Below, one piece after another: positions 7,934-15,836 of a stretch of DNA of 64,000 nucleotides (positions are counted from its first letter, which is position 1; the number at the start of each line of letters is the position of its first letter). Made by a program: the position numbers and the translations under genes. A model generated the notes under the pieces. That model worked only from the letters and a program-made list of their open reading frames with translations, ran no database searches and was not told the origin of the DNA. The DNA comes from FEB-25 sp963822175. GTDB lineage: Bacteria; Chloroflexota; Anaerolineae; Anaerolineales; UBA4823. The stretch covers positions 310,001-374,000 of the forward strand of contig CAWGGJ010000006.1 in the NCBI GenBank assembly GCA_963822175.1, given 5' to 3'.

Positions 7934-8830
7934 CTACACCGAAGACAATCGAAAATCAAAAATACCTTCGCGAATTGGATATTCTCTGGAGCATTCCAGG
8001 CAGATCAATTTACTTCCGTGGGGCTTAAGCGTGTCTGACTCACATGCCGGGCATTTAAAGAACAATCCAGGTGGGGCTTTTACGCTGTCACCGGATGCCT
8101 GGCTGCATGTGAACACACTCGGAGAAAGCTGCCACCATTTCCCCGTAGGCTGAATCCATTCTTCCAGCCTGGAGAGTAAACCAAGTGGTACCAGCTTTTT
8201 GACCGTTCCCAAACGGAAATAAGAAACCGCCAGCTGTTGCTCAAGGTTAAAACTGGTATCCTTCAGCCAGCCCCGCACTGCTTCAGGGTGAAAATCGTAG
8301 TTGAGCCTCTCGAACTCAACACTCTCCAGGGTAAATGGTGACCAGCTCTGTTGCCTGATGCTGTAGCGTAGAATGGCTTTCAGGTTGTGCTTGTTGGCGT
8401 ATTCCAGGATGAACAACGCCCCAGGTTGCAAAGTTCGCCGAACCTGGCGCAATGCAGCTTGTGGATCTGCCATATGATGCAGTGTGCGAATCATGGTTGC
8501 GGTATCAAACAAGCCATCCACAAACGGTAACTTGTAAATATCCGCAGCCACATATAAATAAGATTGATTGTTTCCCAAACGCTGCATGGCTTGCTTGAGC
8601 TGGGTTAGCGAATAATCCAACAGGACAACCTGCTTGAAACCAGTATACCTGGGAGTATTTCGTCCGGCGCCTGCACCAAGCTCTAATAACAGGTTGCCTT
8701 TTGTTGGTAGTAATCGTTTGAGAGCAATGGCTTCTGCCATGTCTTCGTATTGACGACCACCCAGCTCCCAGAATTTTGTCTGGTAATCAGAACCTTCGTA
8801 ATTGCAAATTGGAGGTTGGTTATCTGTCAC
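7934..8830 (-). CDS. SAM-dependent methyltransferase with C-terminal Trm112-like zinc ribbon
   Basis: The 298-residue protein has an N-terminal class I methyltransferase fold (motif I LLLELGAGAGRNT, about 48-60; motif VRRTLQPGALFILEYAN). A C-terminal CPAC...CLEC zinc ribbon ending ...YPIREGIFDFRL resembles the Trm112/YcaR family. In many bacteria that ribbon is a separate or fused partner of methyltransferases and glycosyltransferases. The substrate is unknown. It lies convergent with the preceding methyltransferase and upstream, on the same strand, is UDP-glucose dehydrogenase. Confidence 0.78.
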   Translation of the reverse strand: MTDNQPPICNYEGSDYQTKFWELGGRQYEDMAEAIALKRLLPTKGNLLLELGAGAGRNTPRYTGFKQVVLLDYSLTQLKQAMQRLGNNQSYLYVAADIYKLPFVDGLFDTATMIRTLHHMADPQAALRQVRRTLQPGALFILEYANKHNLKAILRYSIRQQSWSPFTLESVEFERLNYDFHPEAVRGWLKDTSFNLEQQLAVSYFRLGTVKKLVPLGLLSRLEEWIQPTGKWWQLSPSVFTCSQASGDSVKAPPGLFFKCPACESDTLKPHGSKLICLECSREYPIREGIFDFRLSSV

Positions 8831-8904
8831 ATGGGTTCCGGTTGGTCAGCGACCAGGTTTCGCTTCGTGATTATGGATGAGACTGTTAAAAAACCATAGT
8901 CTGG

Positions 8905-10257
8905 TTAAACAGCAGGTGCGCGAGTATTGTTACTGCGATCTTTACCGATTTCTATGGTGTTATAGCCTCTTCCAACGCCACGGTAAATGAAACCAGACCT
9001 GGTCATTTCGTCCGGTTCGTAGATATTGCGACCATCATAAATCACCGGATGGCGCATCAGCTCGCGCAGCCGCACCCGATCCAGCTGTTTGAACTCATTC
9101 CACTCGGTTACCACCACGAGGGCATCACAACCATCAGCTAAAATATAAGGATCAGGCATCATCTCGACACCCGGGAGAAGGGGTTGGGCGACCTCCATTG
9201 CCACGGGGTCATATGCTTTGATACTTGCCCCCTCCGCCTGTAGCTTTTGAGCGATAGTGATCGAAGGAGCATCGCGCATATCATCGGTATTCGGTTTGAA
9301 TGAAAGCCCCAACAGCCCTATCACCTTGCCTTTTAGATCACCAACCATCTCCTTGATATGGGTGATCGCCATATCTCTCTGGTCGTCATTGATCTCCATG
9401 ACCGTATATAACAATTGGGGATGGCGTCCTTTCTCAGCTGCCATGTACGCCAGTGCCTTGACATCCTTTGGAAAGCAGGAACCACCGTAGCCAACTCCTG
9501 CGTCTAGGAATTGTTTTCCAATGCGAGTATCATATCCCATGCCAATAGCCACTTCTTTCACATCTGCTCCCAAAGCCTCGCAGATGTTGGCAATTTCATT
9601 AATGAAGGAAATCTTGGTTGCCAGGAACGCATTGGAGGCATATTTGATCATTTCAGCAGTCCGCAGGTCTGTGATGACGATAGGTGCCCGCAGTGGCAGG
9701 TGCAATTGGGCTACTTTTTCTGCAGCTTCAGGATCCAGCGATCCCAGGACTGTCCGATAAGGGTGCATAAAATCCCCAATGGCTGAGCCTTCTCTTAAAA
9801 ATTCGGGGCATGAAACCACGGAGAATGGAATAGGTTGCTTTTGATAACTGCGCAGGATATCAGCGACCCAATCCCCAGTGCCAACGGGTACGGTCGATTT
9901 ATTAATGATGATCAGTGGACCTGTCATATTCTCGGCAATATCGCGCGCGGCAGCTTCCACGTAATGAAGATCTGCCTCCCCATCCACACCCATGGGTGTC
10001 CCTACTGCAATGAAGACAAACTCTGTGCCATTGAGTGAGTCCGCATAGGATGTGGTGAAAGATAAGCGCTTTGCACGAACATTTTGATCCACCAGCTCTT
10101 TCAAGCCGGGTTCATAGATGGGAAGCTTGCCCAGTTTTAAGCCATCGATTTTTTCTTGATTGACATCCAGCGCAATAACACGGTTCCCAAGGTCGGCAAA
10201 ACAGGCTGCAGTCACCAGGCCTACATAACCAACACCCACCACACAGATTTGTTTCAT
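8905..10257 (-). CDS. ugd: UDP-glucose 6-dehydrogenase
   Basis: It oxidises UDP-glucose to UDP-glucuronate with NAD+, giving precursors for surface polysaccharide or glycolipid. The 450 residues contain the N-terminal Rossmann loop GVGYVGLVTAACFADLG, the catalytic-cysteine box GVGYGGSCFPKDVKAL and the C-terminal UDP-binding domain (GLSFKPNTDDMRDAPS). I start it at the ATG at 10257, preceded by GGAGGA at good spacing, rather than nine codons upstream. It probably has its own promoter at 10291-10319. Confidence 0.94.
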   Translation of the reverse strand: MKQICVVGVGYVGLVTAACFADLGNRVIALDVNQEKIDGLKLGKLPIYEPGLKELVDQNVRAKRLSFTTSYADSLNGTEFVFIAVGTPMGVDGEADLHYVEAAARDIAENMTGPLIIINKSTVPVGTGDWVADILRSYQKQPIPFSVVSCPEFLREGSAIGDFMHPYRTVLGSLDPEAAEKVAQLHLPLRAPIVITDLRTAEMIKYASNAFLATKISFINEIANICEALGADVKEVAIGMGYDTRIGKQFLDAGVGYGGSCFPKDVKALAYMAAEKGRHPQLLYTVMEINDDQRDMAITHIKEMVGDLKGKVIGLLGLSFKPNTDDMRDAPSITIAQKLQAEGASIKAYDPVAMEVAQPLLPGVEMMPDPYILADGCDALVVVTEWNEFKQLDRVRLRELMRHPVIYDGRNIYEPDEMTRSGFIYRGVGRGYNTIEIGKDRSNNTRAPAV

Positions 10258-10290
10258 AGATTCTCCTCCAAATTTCCTGGTCAATTGCCT

Positions 10291-10319
10291 ATCTTATCAC
10301 ATGCTTGTTAAATTGATAA
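10291..10319 (-). promoter_or_regulatory. Probable promoter of ugd
   Basis: On the minus strand, TTATCA (10314-10319) and TAAGAT (10291-10296) are 17 bases apart, about 35 bases upstream of the ugd start. Confidence 0.45.
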
Positions 10320-10401
10320 GTTTTATGCCTTGTAGGATGAACTTCGACTGGTGGAAATGAAACAATGATGACAGTCATACTCTGGTTGTGACCTCTGTCA
10401 C

Positions 10402-10430
10402 TTGTAAATTGGTCAAATATAGTCTAAAAT
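10402..10430 (+). promoter_or_regulatory. Promoter of the Rrf2 regulator gene
   Basis: TTGTAA (10402-10407) and TAAAAT (10425-10430) are separated by 17 bases. The AT-rich, partly symmetrical stretch around the -10 box (ATATAGTCTAAAATATAT) could be an autoregulatory site, since Rrf2 proteins often repress their own gene. That role is inferred. Confidence 0.6.
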
Positions 10431-10476
10431 ATATACAATTAATCATATAAAATTTATCAAATTATGGGAGTTTATT

Positions 10477-10887
10477 ATGCAGATTACAAGACAGGCAGAT
10501 TATGCAGTGAGAGCAATGGTTTATCTTACCCAGCACCCCGAAAAAAAGGCGGCCACAGGTTTAATTGCCAAGGAGAAGAATATACCGCCATCTTTTCTGG
10601 CGAAAATCGTTTCTCAATTATCCGTTGCAGGGCTGTTGCAGACATCGCGTGGAGCACACGGGGGTGTTTCACTGGCAAAAGAACCCGGTAAGATCAGCAT
10701 ATTGGACGTTGTCGAAGCCATTGATGGACCAATCCTTTTGAACGATTGTGTCAGTGATGTGTCAGCCTGCAGTCTCAATGATGATTGCCCGCTAAAGCCG
10801 GTATGGTGCGAGGCACAGCAAATGCTGGTCGAGCACCTATCAAAATCCACATTTGCTCAATATACCCAGGTTGCAGCACGGGGATAA
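10477..10887 (+). CDS. Rrf2-family transcriptional regulator (IscR/NsrR-like)
   Basis: A 136-residue DNA-binding protein with a winged helix (MQITRQADYAVRAMVYL, recognition region PPSFLAKIVSQL) and the Rrf2 signature GLLQTSRGAHGGVSLAK. Four cysteines at residues 91, 98, 104 and 111 fall in the loop that holds the Fe-S cluster in IscR, NsrR and RsrR. The protein therefore probably senses iron-sulphur status, nitric oxide or redox. It is followed by urocanate hydratase, but a hairpin and a separate promoter lie between them, so a regulatory link is only possible. No suf or isc genes are nearby. Confidence 0.88.
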   Translation: MQITRQADYAVRAMVYLTQHPEKKAATGLIAKEKNIPPSFLAKIVSQLSVAGLLQTSRGAHGGVSLAKEPGKISILDVVEAIDGPILLNDCVSDVSACSLNDDCPLKPVWCEAQQMLVEHLSKSTFAQYTQVAARG

Positions 10888-10918
10888 AGCACACTTCATC
10901 CTGCCAACCTTATAAAAT

Positions 10919-10963
10919 TTGCGCTTCTATCCCCTCTTGGCGTATAATCACCCAGGAGGGGAT
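10919..10963 (+). promoter_or_regulatory. Promoter with overlapping 12-bp inverted repeat ahead of hutU
   Basis: TTGCGC (10919-10924) and a perfect TATAAT (10943-10948) are 18 bases apart. A 12-bp inverted repeat with one mismatch (10929-10940 and 10952-10963) flanks the -10 box symmetrically, as an operator would. The same repeat could form an RNA hairpin followed by GTTTTGTTTG, which would make it the terminator of the Rrf2 gene. The sequence does not decide between the two. Confidence 0.5.
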
Positions 10964-11032
10964 GTTTTGTTTGTCACCTAAGTTAGCCCCTCAATGAGAT
11001 GGTCTTTACATATTTTTTTTCCCGGAGGTCCT

Positions 11033-12688
11033 ATGTCAGCTTCCCGTGTAGTCCGCGCACCGCGCGGCACCCAACTAACATGTAAATCCTGGCTTACAGA
11101 AGCACCATTCCGCATGATCCAAAACAACCTGGACCCCGAGGTTGCTGAACGACCCCAGGATTTGGTCGTTTATGGCGGTCGCGGTCAGGCTGCCCGAAAT
11201 TGGGAATGTTTCGATGCCATTCTGGCATCGCTTATAGAACTGGAGCTGGATGAGACCTTGCTGGTTCAGTCCGGCAAGCCAGTGGCGGTTTTTAAAACCC
11301 ACCCCGATGCCCCCAGGGTACTGATTGCCAATTCCAATCTTGTACCCCATTGGGCTACCCAGGAACACTTTGATGAACTGGTTGCACGCGGGCTGATGAT
11401 GTTCGGCCAGATGACCGCAGGTTCCTGGATATACATTGGTACCCAGGGTATCCTTCAGGGAACCTACGAGACACTTGGCTCCCTGGCTAAACAGCGAAGC
11501 TGGCCATCATTGAAGGGAAAATTTGTTCTCACCGCCGGATTGGGTGGGATGGGTGGTGCACAACCACTTGCCATCACTATGAATGAAGGCGTTGGTCTCA
11601 TTGTTGAAGTTGATCCAGCCCGCGCTCAACGCCGCCTTGAAATGGGCTATGTCGACATGGTGGTGGATACCCTTGAAGAAGGCATGACCCTGGTTGAGGA
11701 ATTCCAGAAGAAGAAGCTGCCTAAATCCATTGGATTGATTGGCAATGCAGCAGAAATTTACCCAGAATTGGCATTGCGCGGTGTCGTCCCGGACGTAGTT
11801 ACCGACCAGACCCCAGCCCATGATGTGCTTATGTATGTACCTGCAGGTATGGATGTCAGGCAGGCAGACACCATGCGTATCAACCAACCGGGTGAGTACC
11901 ACCAACGCTCTATGCAGTCCATGGCACGTCATGTGCAGGCTATGCTGGAATTTAAACGACACGGCGCTGAAGTCTTCGATTATGGCAATAACCTGCGCCA
12001 GCGGGCATTTGATCAAGGTGTGAAGGATGCTTTCGAATTTCCCGGCTTTGTCCCTGCATATATACGCCCATTATTCTGTGAAGGCAAGGGACCGTTTCGA
12101 TGGGTAGCACTCTCCGGTGATCCACAGGATATCTATCAAACTGATGAGGCTATCATGGAGCTATTCCCTGAGGATACCCATTTGCATCGCTGGTTGAAAC
12201 TGGCGCGTGAGAAGGTTCAATTCCAGGGGCTGCCTTCGCGCATATGCTGGCTCGGGTATGGGGCACGTGCGGAGGCTGGTTTATTATTCAATAATCTGGT
12301 GGCGGAGGGAGCAGTAAAAGCACCCATTGTAATTGGACGTGATCACCTGGATGCCGGTTCTGTCGCTTCACCCAACCGCGAGACGGAAGGTATGCAGGAT
12401 GGCACCGATGCAGTCAGTGACTGGGCGATCCTGAACGCTTTGATCAACGCAGTTGGAGGTGCCACATGGGTATCATTCCACCATGGCGGTGGGGTCGGGA
12501 TCGGATTCAGCCAGCATGCCGGGCAGGTGATCGTCGCAGACGGTACTCCAGAAGCTGCCCAACGCCTCGAGCGGGTATTGACCAGTGACCCTGGCATGGG
12601 AATTGTTCGCCATGCAGATGCAGGTTATGAGATAGCGATCCAGGCAGCAAAAAGGCATGGGATCAAGATGCCCATGCTGAAATCATGA
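11033..12688 (+). CDS. hutU: Urocanate hydratase
   Basis: It converts urocanate to imidazolonepropionate with NAD+ acting as electrophile, the second step of histidine degradation. The 551 residues are of normal length. They include the NAD-binding glycine segment GLGGMGGAQPLAITMN, the NAEIYPEL block and the urocanase stretch DHLDAGSVASPNRETEGMQDG with the HHGGGVGIG loop near the C-terminus. The ATG at 11033 follows GGAGG. A reading 13 codons longer would place that ribosome-binding site inside the gene. No other hut genes are adjacent. Confidence 0.95.
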   Translation: MSASRVVRAPRGTQLTCKSWLTEAPFRMIQNNLDPEVAERPQDLVVYGGRGQAARNWECFDAILASLIELELDETLLVQSGKPVAVFKTHPDAPRVLIANSNLVPHWATQEHFDELVARGLMMFGQMTAGSWIYIGTQGILQGTYETLGSLAKQRSWPSLKGKFVLTAGLGGMGGAQPLAITMNEGVGLIVEVDPARAQRRLEMGYVDMVVDTLEEGMTLVEEFQKKKLPKSIGLIGNAAEIYPELALRGVVPDVVTDQTPAHDVLMYVPAGMDVRQADTMRINQPGEYHQRSMQSMARHVQAMLEFKRHGAEVFDYGNNLRQRAFDQGVKDAFEFPGFVPAYIRPLFCEGKGPFRWVALSGDPQDIYQTDEAIMELFPEDTHLHRWLKLAREKVQFQGLPSRICWLGYGARAEAGLLFNNLVAEGAVKAPIVIGRDHLDAGSVASPNRETEGMQDGTDAVSDWAILNALINAVGGATWVSFHHGGGVGIGFSQHAGQVIVADGTPEAAQRLERVLTSDPGMGIVRHADAGYEIAIQAAKRHGIKMPMLKS

Positions 12689-12737
12689 ATCCCTTAACAA
12701 GCAATGCCAACTGATTACTTGAAACAGGAAGACACTC

Positions 12738-13124
12738 ATGATGACAAGATACCTTCTGCTTGACGATCCAATCATGGTTAATAAAAACCACTGCTGTGAC
12801 ATGATGGTATACCAAGTCAGTTATAAATGTCCTAAGCATGAAGATCCCTTTGACTGTCCAGACAACCTCATCTTCTATAATGCTCAGTTCGATGAGTATG
12901 GAATAATTCTCCACTCAACTGTGTTCGATGAGGATGGTAATATCATCCATGAGGGAGTCCATGTGTATGAGGTAATAAACTGTTGCCCATGGTGTGGAGA
13001 AAAGTTGCCCGAGTCGAAACGTGAACGCTGGTTCGAAGAACTTGAAAAAATTGGGGTCGTAGATCCTTGGAATGAGGACATCCCCAAGAAATATAAAACT
13101 GATGCGTGGTATCGTCCTGGTTAA
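12738..13124 (+). CDS. DUF6980-like small cysteine-rich protein
   Basis: A 128-residue soluble protein of unknown function. The pattern HCCDMMVYQV...KCPKHEDPFDCPDNLI near the start and NCCPWCGEKLPESKRERWFEELEKIG near the end matches my recollection of the DUF6980 family, whose members have a possible metal-binding CxxC. The cysteine pairs (CC...CPKH...C and CCPWC) suggest a zinc site. It stands alone between hutU and the convergent prmA. Confidence 0.65.
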   Translation: MMTRYLLLDDPIMVNKNHCCDMMVYQVSYKCPKHEDPFDCPDNLIFYNAQFDEYGIILHSTVFDEDGNIIHEGVHVYEVINCCPWCGEKLPESKRERWFEELEKIGVVDPWNEDIPKKYKTDAWYRPG

Positions 13125-13201
13125 CCAATACCATGTATTAACATGTATAAGAGGTTTATGCTAACAAAACAAACAAGGAAATCTATCGCTATATAATACA
13201 A

Positions 13202-14146
13202 TCACGAGTGGGATGGTCGCTGCGCAGCTAAAGCCACCCAATCCCCCGTTTGTCGTTTATCCGCAAGATGGAATCCGTGATCCTGAAGTGCCAGCTCCAC
13301 ATCAGAGCTTTGTTCCTCCAATATGCCTGACAGGATCAACCATCCATCGGGCAACACCAGTTCACCCAAGCCCTTGTCAAGCAACTTTATCAATATCGGT
13401 GCCAGGATGTTTGCCAAAACCAGGTTGCCATTCCGAATTCCGAACTTTCCATCCATAACCTCGGCTACTGAGCCAATCCCCAGCTCAAATTTCGGGGTAA
13501 CAACGTTGAGCAAAGCATTGTCAGCTGAGGCGTTGATCGCTTCAGGATCAATGTCCACTCCCAAGGCACGTTCAGCTCCCAGCTTAAGCGCAGCAATGGA
13601 CAGGATCCCCGAGCCACAGCCAATGTCGATCACGCGTATGTCCGATTTCCCTACGAATGAAGCAAAAAAATCTTCCACAAGCGCAAGGCAAAGTTGGGTG
13701 GTTGGATGAGTGCCGGTGCCAAACGCCATCCCCAGCTCGATCCGGATTGGTATGCGATCATATCCAGATGGATCGATCCAGGCTGGCAGGATTATCAGCT
13801 TTTCGCCAATCGGAATAGGGTGATAATGCTCCTTCCAGGCTTCCATCCAATTGATTTCCTGGATCAGCTTATAATCAGCTGCTGGCAGCGGTGAGATTCG
13901 CCCCAGGTACCATAAACCTTGCTCGATCTTCTGGCGAGTTTCCTCTAGCTGCTCATCAACAGGGATATACCCGCACACTCGCAGGGGGCCAATGGCACGC
14001 CCATTTTCATCTGCTGGCCCAGCATACACCGCGGTTGATTCGATCACCACGCCATCAGGAAGATAGCGCCTCAATACTTCCGCCACAGCCTCCGCCATCT
14101 CACCATCGACGATTAAGCTGACTTCTTGCCAATATTTTTCTGTCAT
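13202..14146 (-). CDS. prmA: Ribosomal protein L11 methyltransferase
   Basis: PrmA trimethylates lysines and the N-terminus of ribosomal protein L11. The 314 residues show the N-terminal substrate-recognition domain and the SAM fold: the GTGTHPTTQLCL segment, motif I VIDIGCGSGILSIAALKLG and NLVLANILAPIL, which is the NPPY-like motif of this family. It is the last gene of the hrcA-grpE-dnaK-dnaJ-prmA cluster, 56 bases downstream of dnaJ. The prmA-dnaJ linkage is widespread. Confidence 0.92.
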   Translation of the reverse strand: MTEKYWQEVSLIVDGEMAEAVAEVLRRYLPDGVVIESTAVYAGPADENGRAIGPLRVCGYIPVDEQLEETRQKIEQGLWYLGRISPLPAADYKLIQEINWMEAWKEHYHPIPIGEKLIILPAWIDPSGYDRIPIRIELGMAFGTGTHPTTQLCLALVEDFFASFVGKSDIRVIDIGCGSGILSIAALKLGAERALGVDIDPEAINASADNALLNVVTPKFELGIGSVAEVMDGKFGIRNGNLVLANILAPILIKLLDKGLGELVLPDGWLILSGILEEQSSDVELALQDHGFHLADKRQTGDWVALAAQRPSHS

Positions 14147-14202
14147 ATCATTATCTAAACCAGGGGAAATTATAAATTGAATAGATCGATCCGGGAGCAG
14201 GG

Positions 14203-15327
14203 TTAGCCTCCCAGGGTGTCCTTCAGCCAGTCCAAAAAGCCACGCTCTGCTGGTCGAACGTTACTGCCCAGGCTTATAGCCAGCTGTTCCATCAACTTTC
14301 TTTGCTCGCCGGTCAGGCTCTTGGGCACCTCAACATTGACGACGACCATCTGGTCTCCGCGACCATTGCCACGGACGTGGGGTACACCTTTACCCCGCAT
14401 GCGTAAGACTTTTCCAGGTTGAATGCCTGCCGGGATCTTTAACTGTGCGGGGCCATCCACAGTGGGAACTTCCACTTCCGCCCCCAGGGTTGCCTGTGCA
14501 ATGTTTATGTTCAAATCCAACATGATGTCATTTTCGCGGCGACGGAAATACTTATGGGTTAATACCCTGATGACGAGATACAGGTTACCGTTCGGTCCGC
14601 CATTTTCACCTGGCTGACCTTCTCCTGCCAGGCGAATCTGGTTGCCATTATCCACGCCTGCCGGGACAGCCACAACTTTCTTGCGAACTCGGCGCACGAG
14701 CCTGCGCCCATTACAGGTATGGCATGGGGTACCAATGGTTTCTCCCTGCCCATTGCAAGTGGAGCAGGTGGAAACCTGCACCATCGAGCCTAGCAGCGTC
14801 TGCCTTACCTGGCGAACTTCGCCCGTTCCATTGCAGGTTGTACAGCGTACCGGGCTGGTACCAGGTTCGGATCCCCGTCCGCTGCAGGTCTCACATACCT
14901 CATCCCGGGTTATCTCTACTTCCTTGTCAACCCCAAAAATGGATTCTTCAAATGTTAGATCTACGTTGTATTGAATGTCGCCTCCCCGGCGCGGGGCATT
15001 GCGTGCCCGTCGGCTCGAGCTGCGTCCAAACCCCCCAAAACCACCAAAAAATTCCTCGAACAGGTCGGCAAAATCAACCGTAAAATCAGGCACCCCACCG
15101 GTGTTCTGCACACCGGCATGACCAAACCGATCATAGGCTGCCCTTTTATCTGGTTCAGATAGCACAGCGTAGGCTTCGTTGATTTCCTTAAAACGTTCCT
15201 CTGCATTGGGCTCCTGGCTAACATCAGGATGGTACTGCCGCGCAAGCTTGCGAAAGGCAGACTTTATGTCTTCCGGTGTAGCAGTGCGCGGCACACCTAA
15301 AACTTCATAATAATCGCGTTGAGCCAT
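14203..15327 (-). CDS. dnaJ: Chaperone DnaJ (Hsp40)
   Basis: A type I J-protein that loads clients onto DnaK and stimulates its ATPase. The 374 residues contain the J domain with HPD at 33-35, a Gly/Phe-rich linker (FFGGFGGFGRSSSRR), four zinc-finger repeats of the CxxCxGxG type (CETCSGRG, CTTCNGTG, CSTCNGQG, CHTCNGRR; the last lacks the final glycine) and the C-terminal substrate-binding domains. It is separated from dnaK by a four-helix-bundle gene and short repeats. Confidence 0.96.
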   Translation of the reverse strand: MAQRDYYEVLGVPRTATPEDIKSAFRKLARQYHPDVSQEPNAEERFKEINEAYAVLSEPDKRAAYDRFGHAGVQNTGGVPDFTVDFADLFEEFFGGFGGFGRSSSRRARNAPRRGGDIQYNVDLTFEESIFGVDKEVEITRDEVCETCSGRGSEPGTSPVRCTTCNGTGEVRQVRQTLLGSMVQVSTCSTCNGQGETIGTPCHTCNGRRLVRRVRKKVVAVPAGVDNGNQIRLAGEGQPGENGGPNGNLYLVIRVLTHKYFRRRENDIMLDLNINIAQATLGAEVEVPTVDGPAQLKIPAGIQPGKVLRMRGKGVPHVRGNGRGDQMVVVNVEVPKSLTGEQRKLMEQLAISLGSNVRPAERGFLDWLKDTLGG

Positions 15328-15332
15328 ATTAA

Positions 15333-15374
15333 TACGTTCTCACGTTCTCACGTTTTAACGTTTAACGTTGTAAC
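15333..15374. repeat. AACGTT-rich repeat, dnaJ side
   Basis: About 42 bases made of ACGTTCTC/AACGTT units. The core AACGTTTAACGTT recurs on the other side of the four-helix-bundle gene (15796-15836), so the two stretches bracket that gene. Confidence 0.6.
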
Positions 15375-15375
15375 C

Positions 15376-15780
15376 TTAGACATCATAGTATATCCCATCG
15401 TCACGCACCGATTTCGGTTGCTGCGCAAGATATTGCATAAACCGAGCAATTTGACGGCTACATTTATCACACAACTCAAATAGCTGTGAGAATTCTGACT
15501 GATTCAAATAACCAATATCCTTTGCAACATAGGACTGGGCACGTAACTCACCTGCAGAGGCTTTCGCTCTTCCTAGAAAGTCATTGAATAATGGCCTGGT
15601 TCGACTTTCAAATCCTTCAGCAATATTCGACATAATTGAAACCGAAGCCCGTCGCATCTGGTCACATAAACCAATATCTCTGGAAAACTCTACTTTCCGT
15701 GTAAGTTCATAAACTACCCGAGTTAATTCTCGGGCAGTTTGCCAGGCTTCAATCTCTTCAAACTTGATGATTGTCGGCAT
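15376..15780 (-). CDS. Four-helix-bundle protein (23S rRNA intervening-sequence protein family)
   Basis: A 134-residue all-helical protein of the S23/IVP family. It carries the typical phrases FEEIEAWQTARELTRVVYELT, DQMRRASVSIMSNIAEGFES and SAGELRAQSYVAKDIGYL. Members were first seen inside 23S rRNA intervening sequences, and their biochemical role is unresolved. Here it is wedged between dnaK and dnaJ, two genes normally adjacent, and is bracketed by AACGTT-rich repeats. That looks like an insertion into the heat-shock operon. It keeps the operon's orientation, so it is probably co-transcribed. Confidence 0.85.
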   Translation of the reverse strand: MPTIIKFEEIEAWQTARELTRVVYELTRKVEFSRDIGLCDQMRRASVSIMSNIAEGFESRTRPLFNDFLGRAKASAGELRAQSYVAKDIGYLNQSEFSQLFELCDKCSRQIARFMQYLAQQPKSVRDDGIYYDV

Positions 15781-15795
15781 CTAAATGGTTCTCTT

Positions 15796-15836
15796 GTTGT
15801 AACGTGTAAACATTCAAACGTTTAACGTTCTAACGC
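15796..15836. repeat. AACGTT-rich repeat, dnaK side
   Basis: A stretch with GTTGTAACGTGTAAAC and AACGTTTAACGTT units, abutting the dnaK stop codon. It is the partner of the repeat at 15333-15374. Confidence 0.6.
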
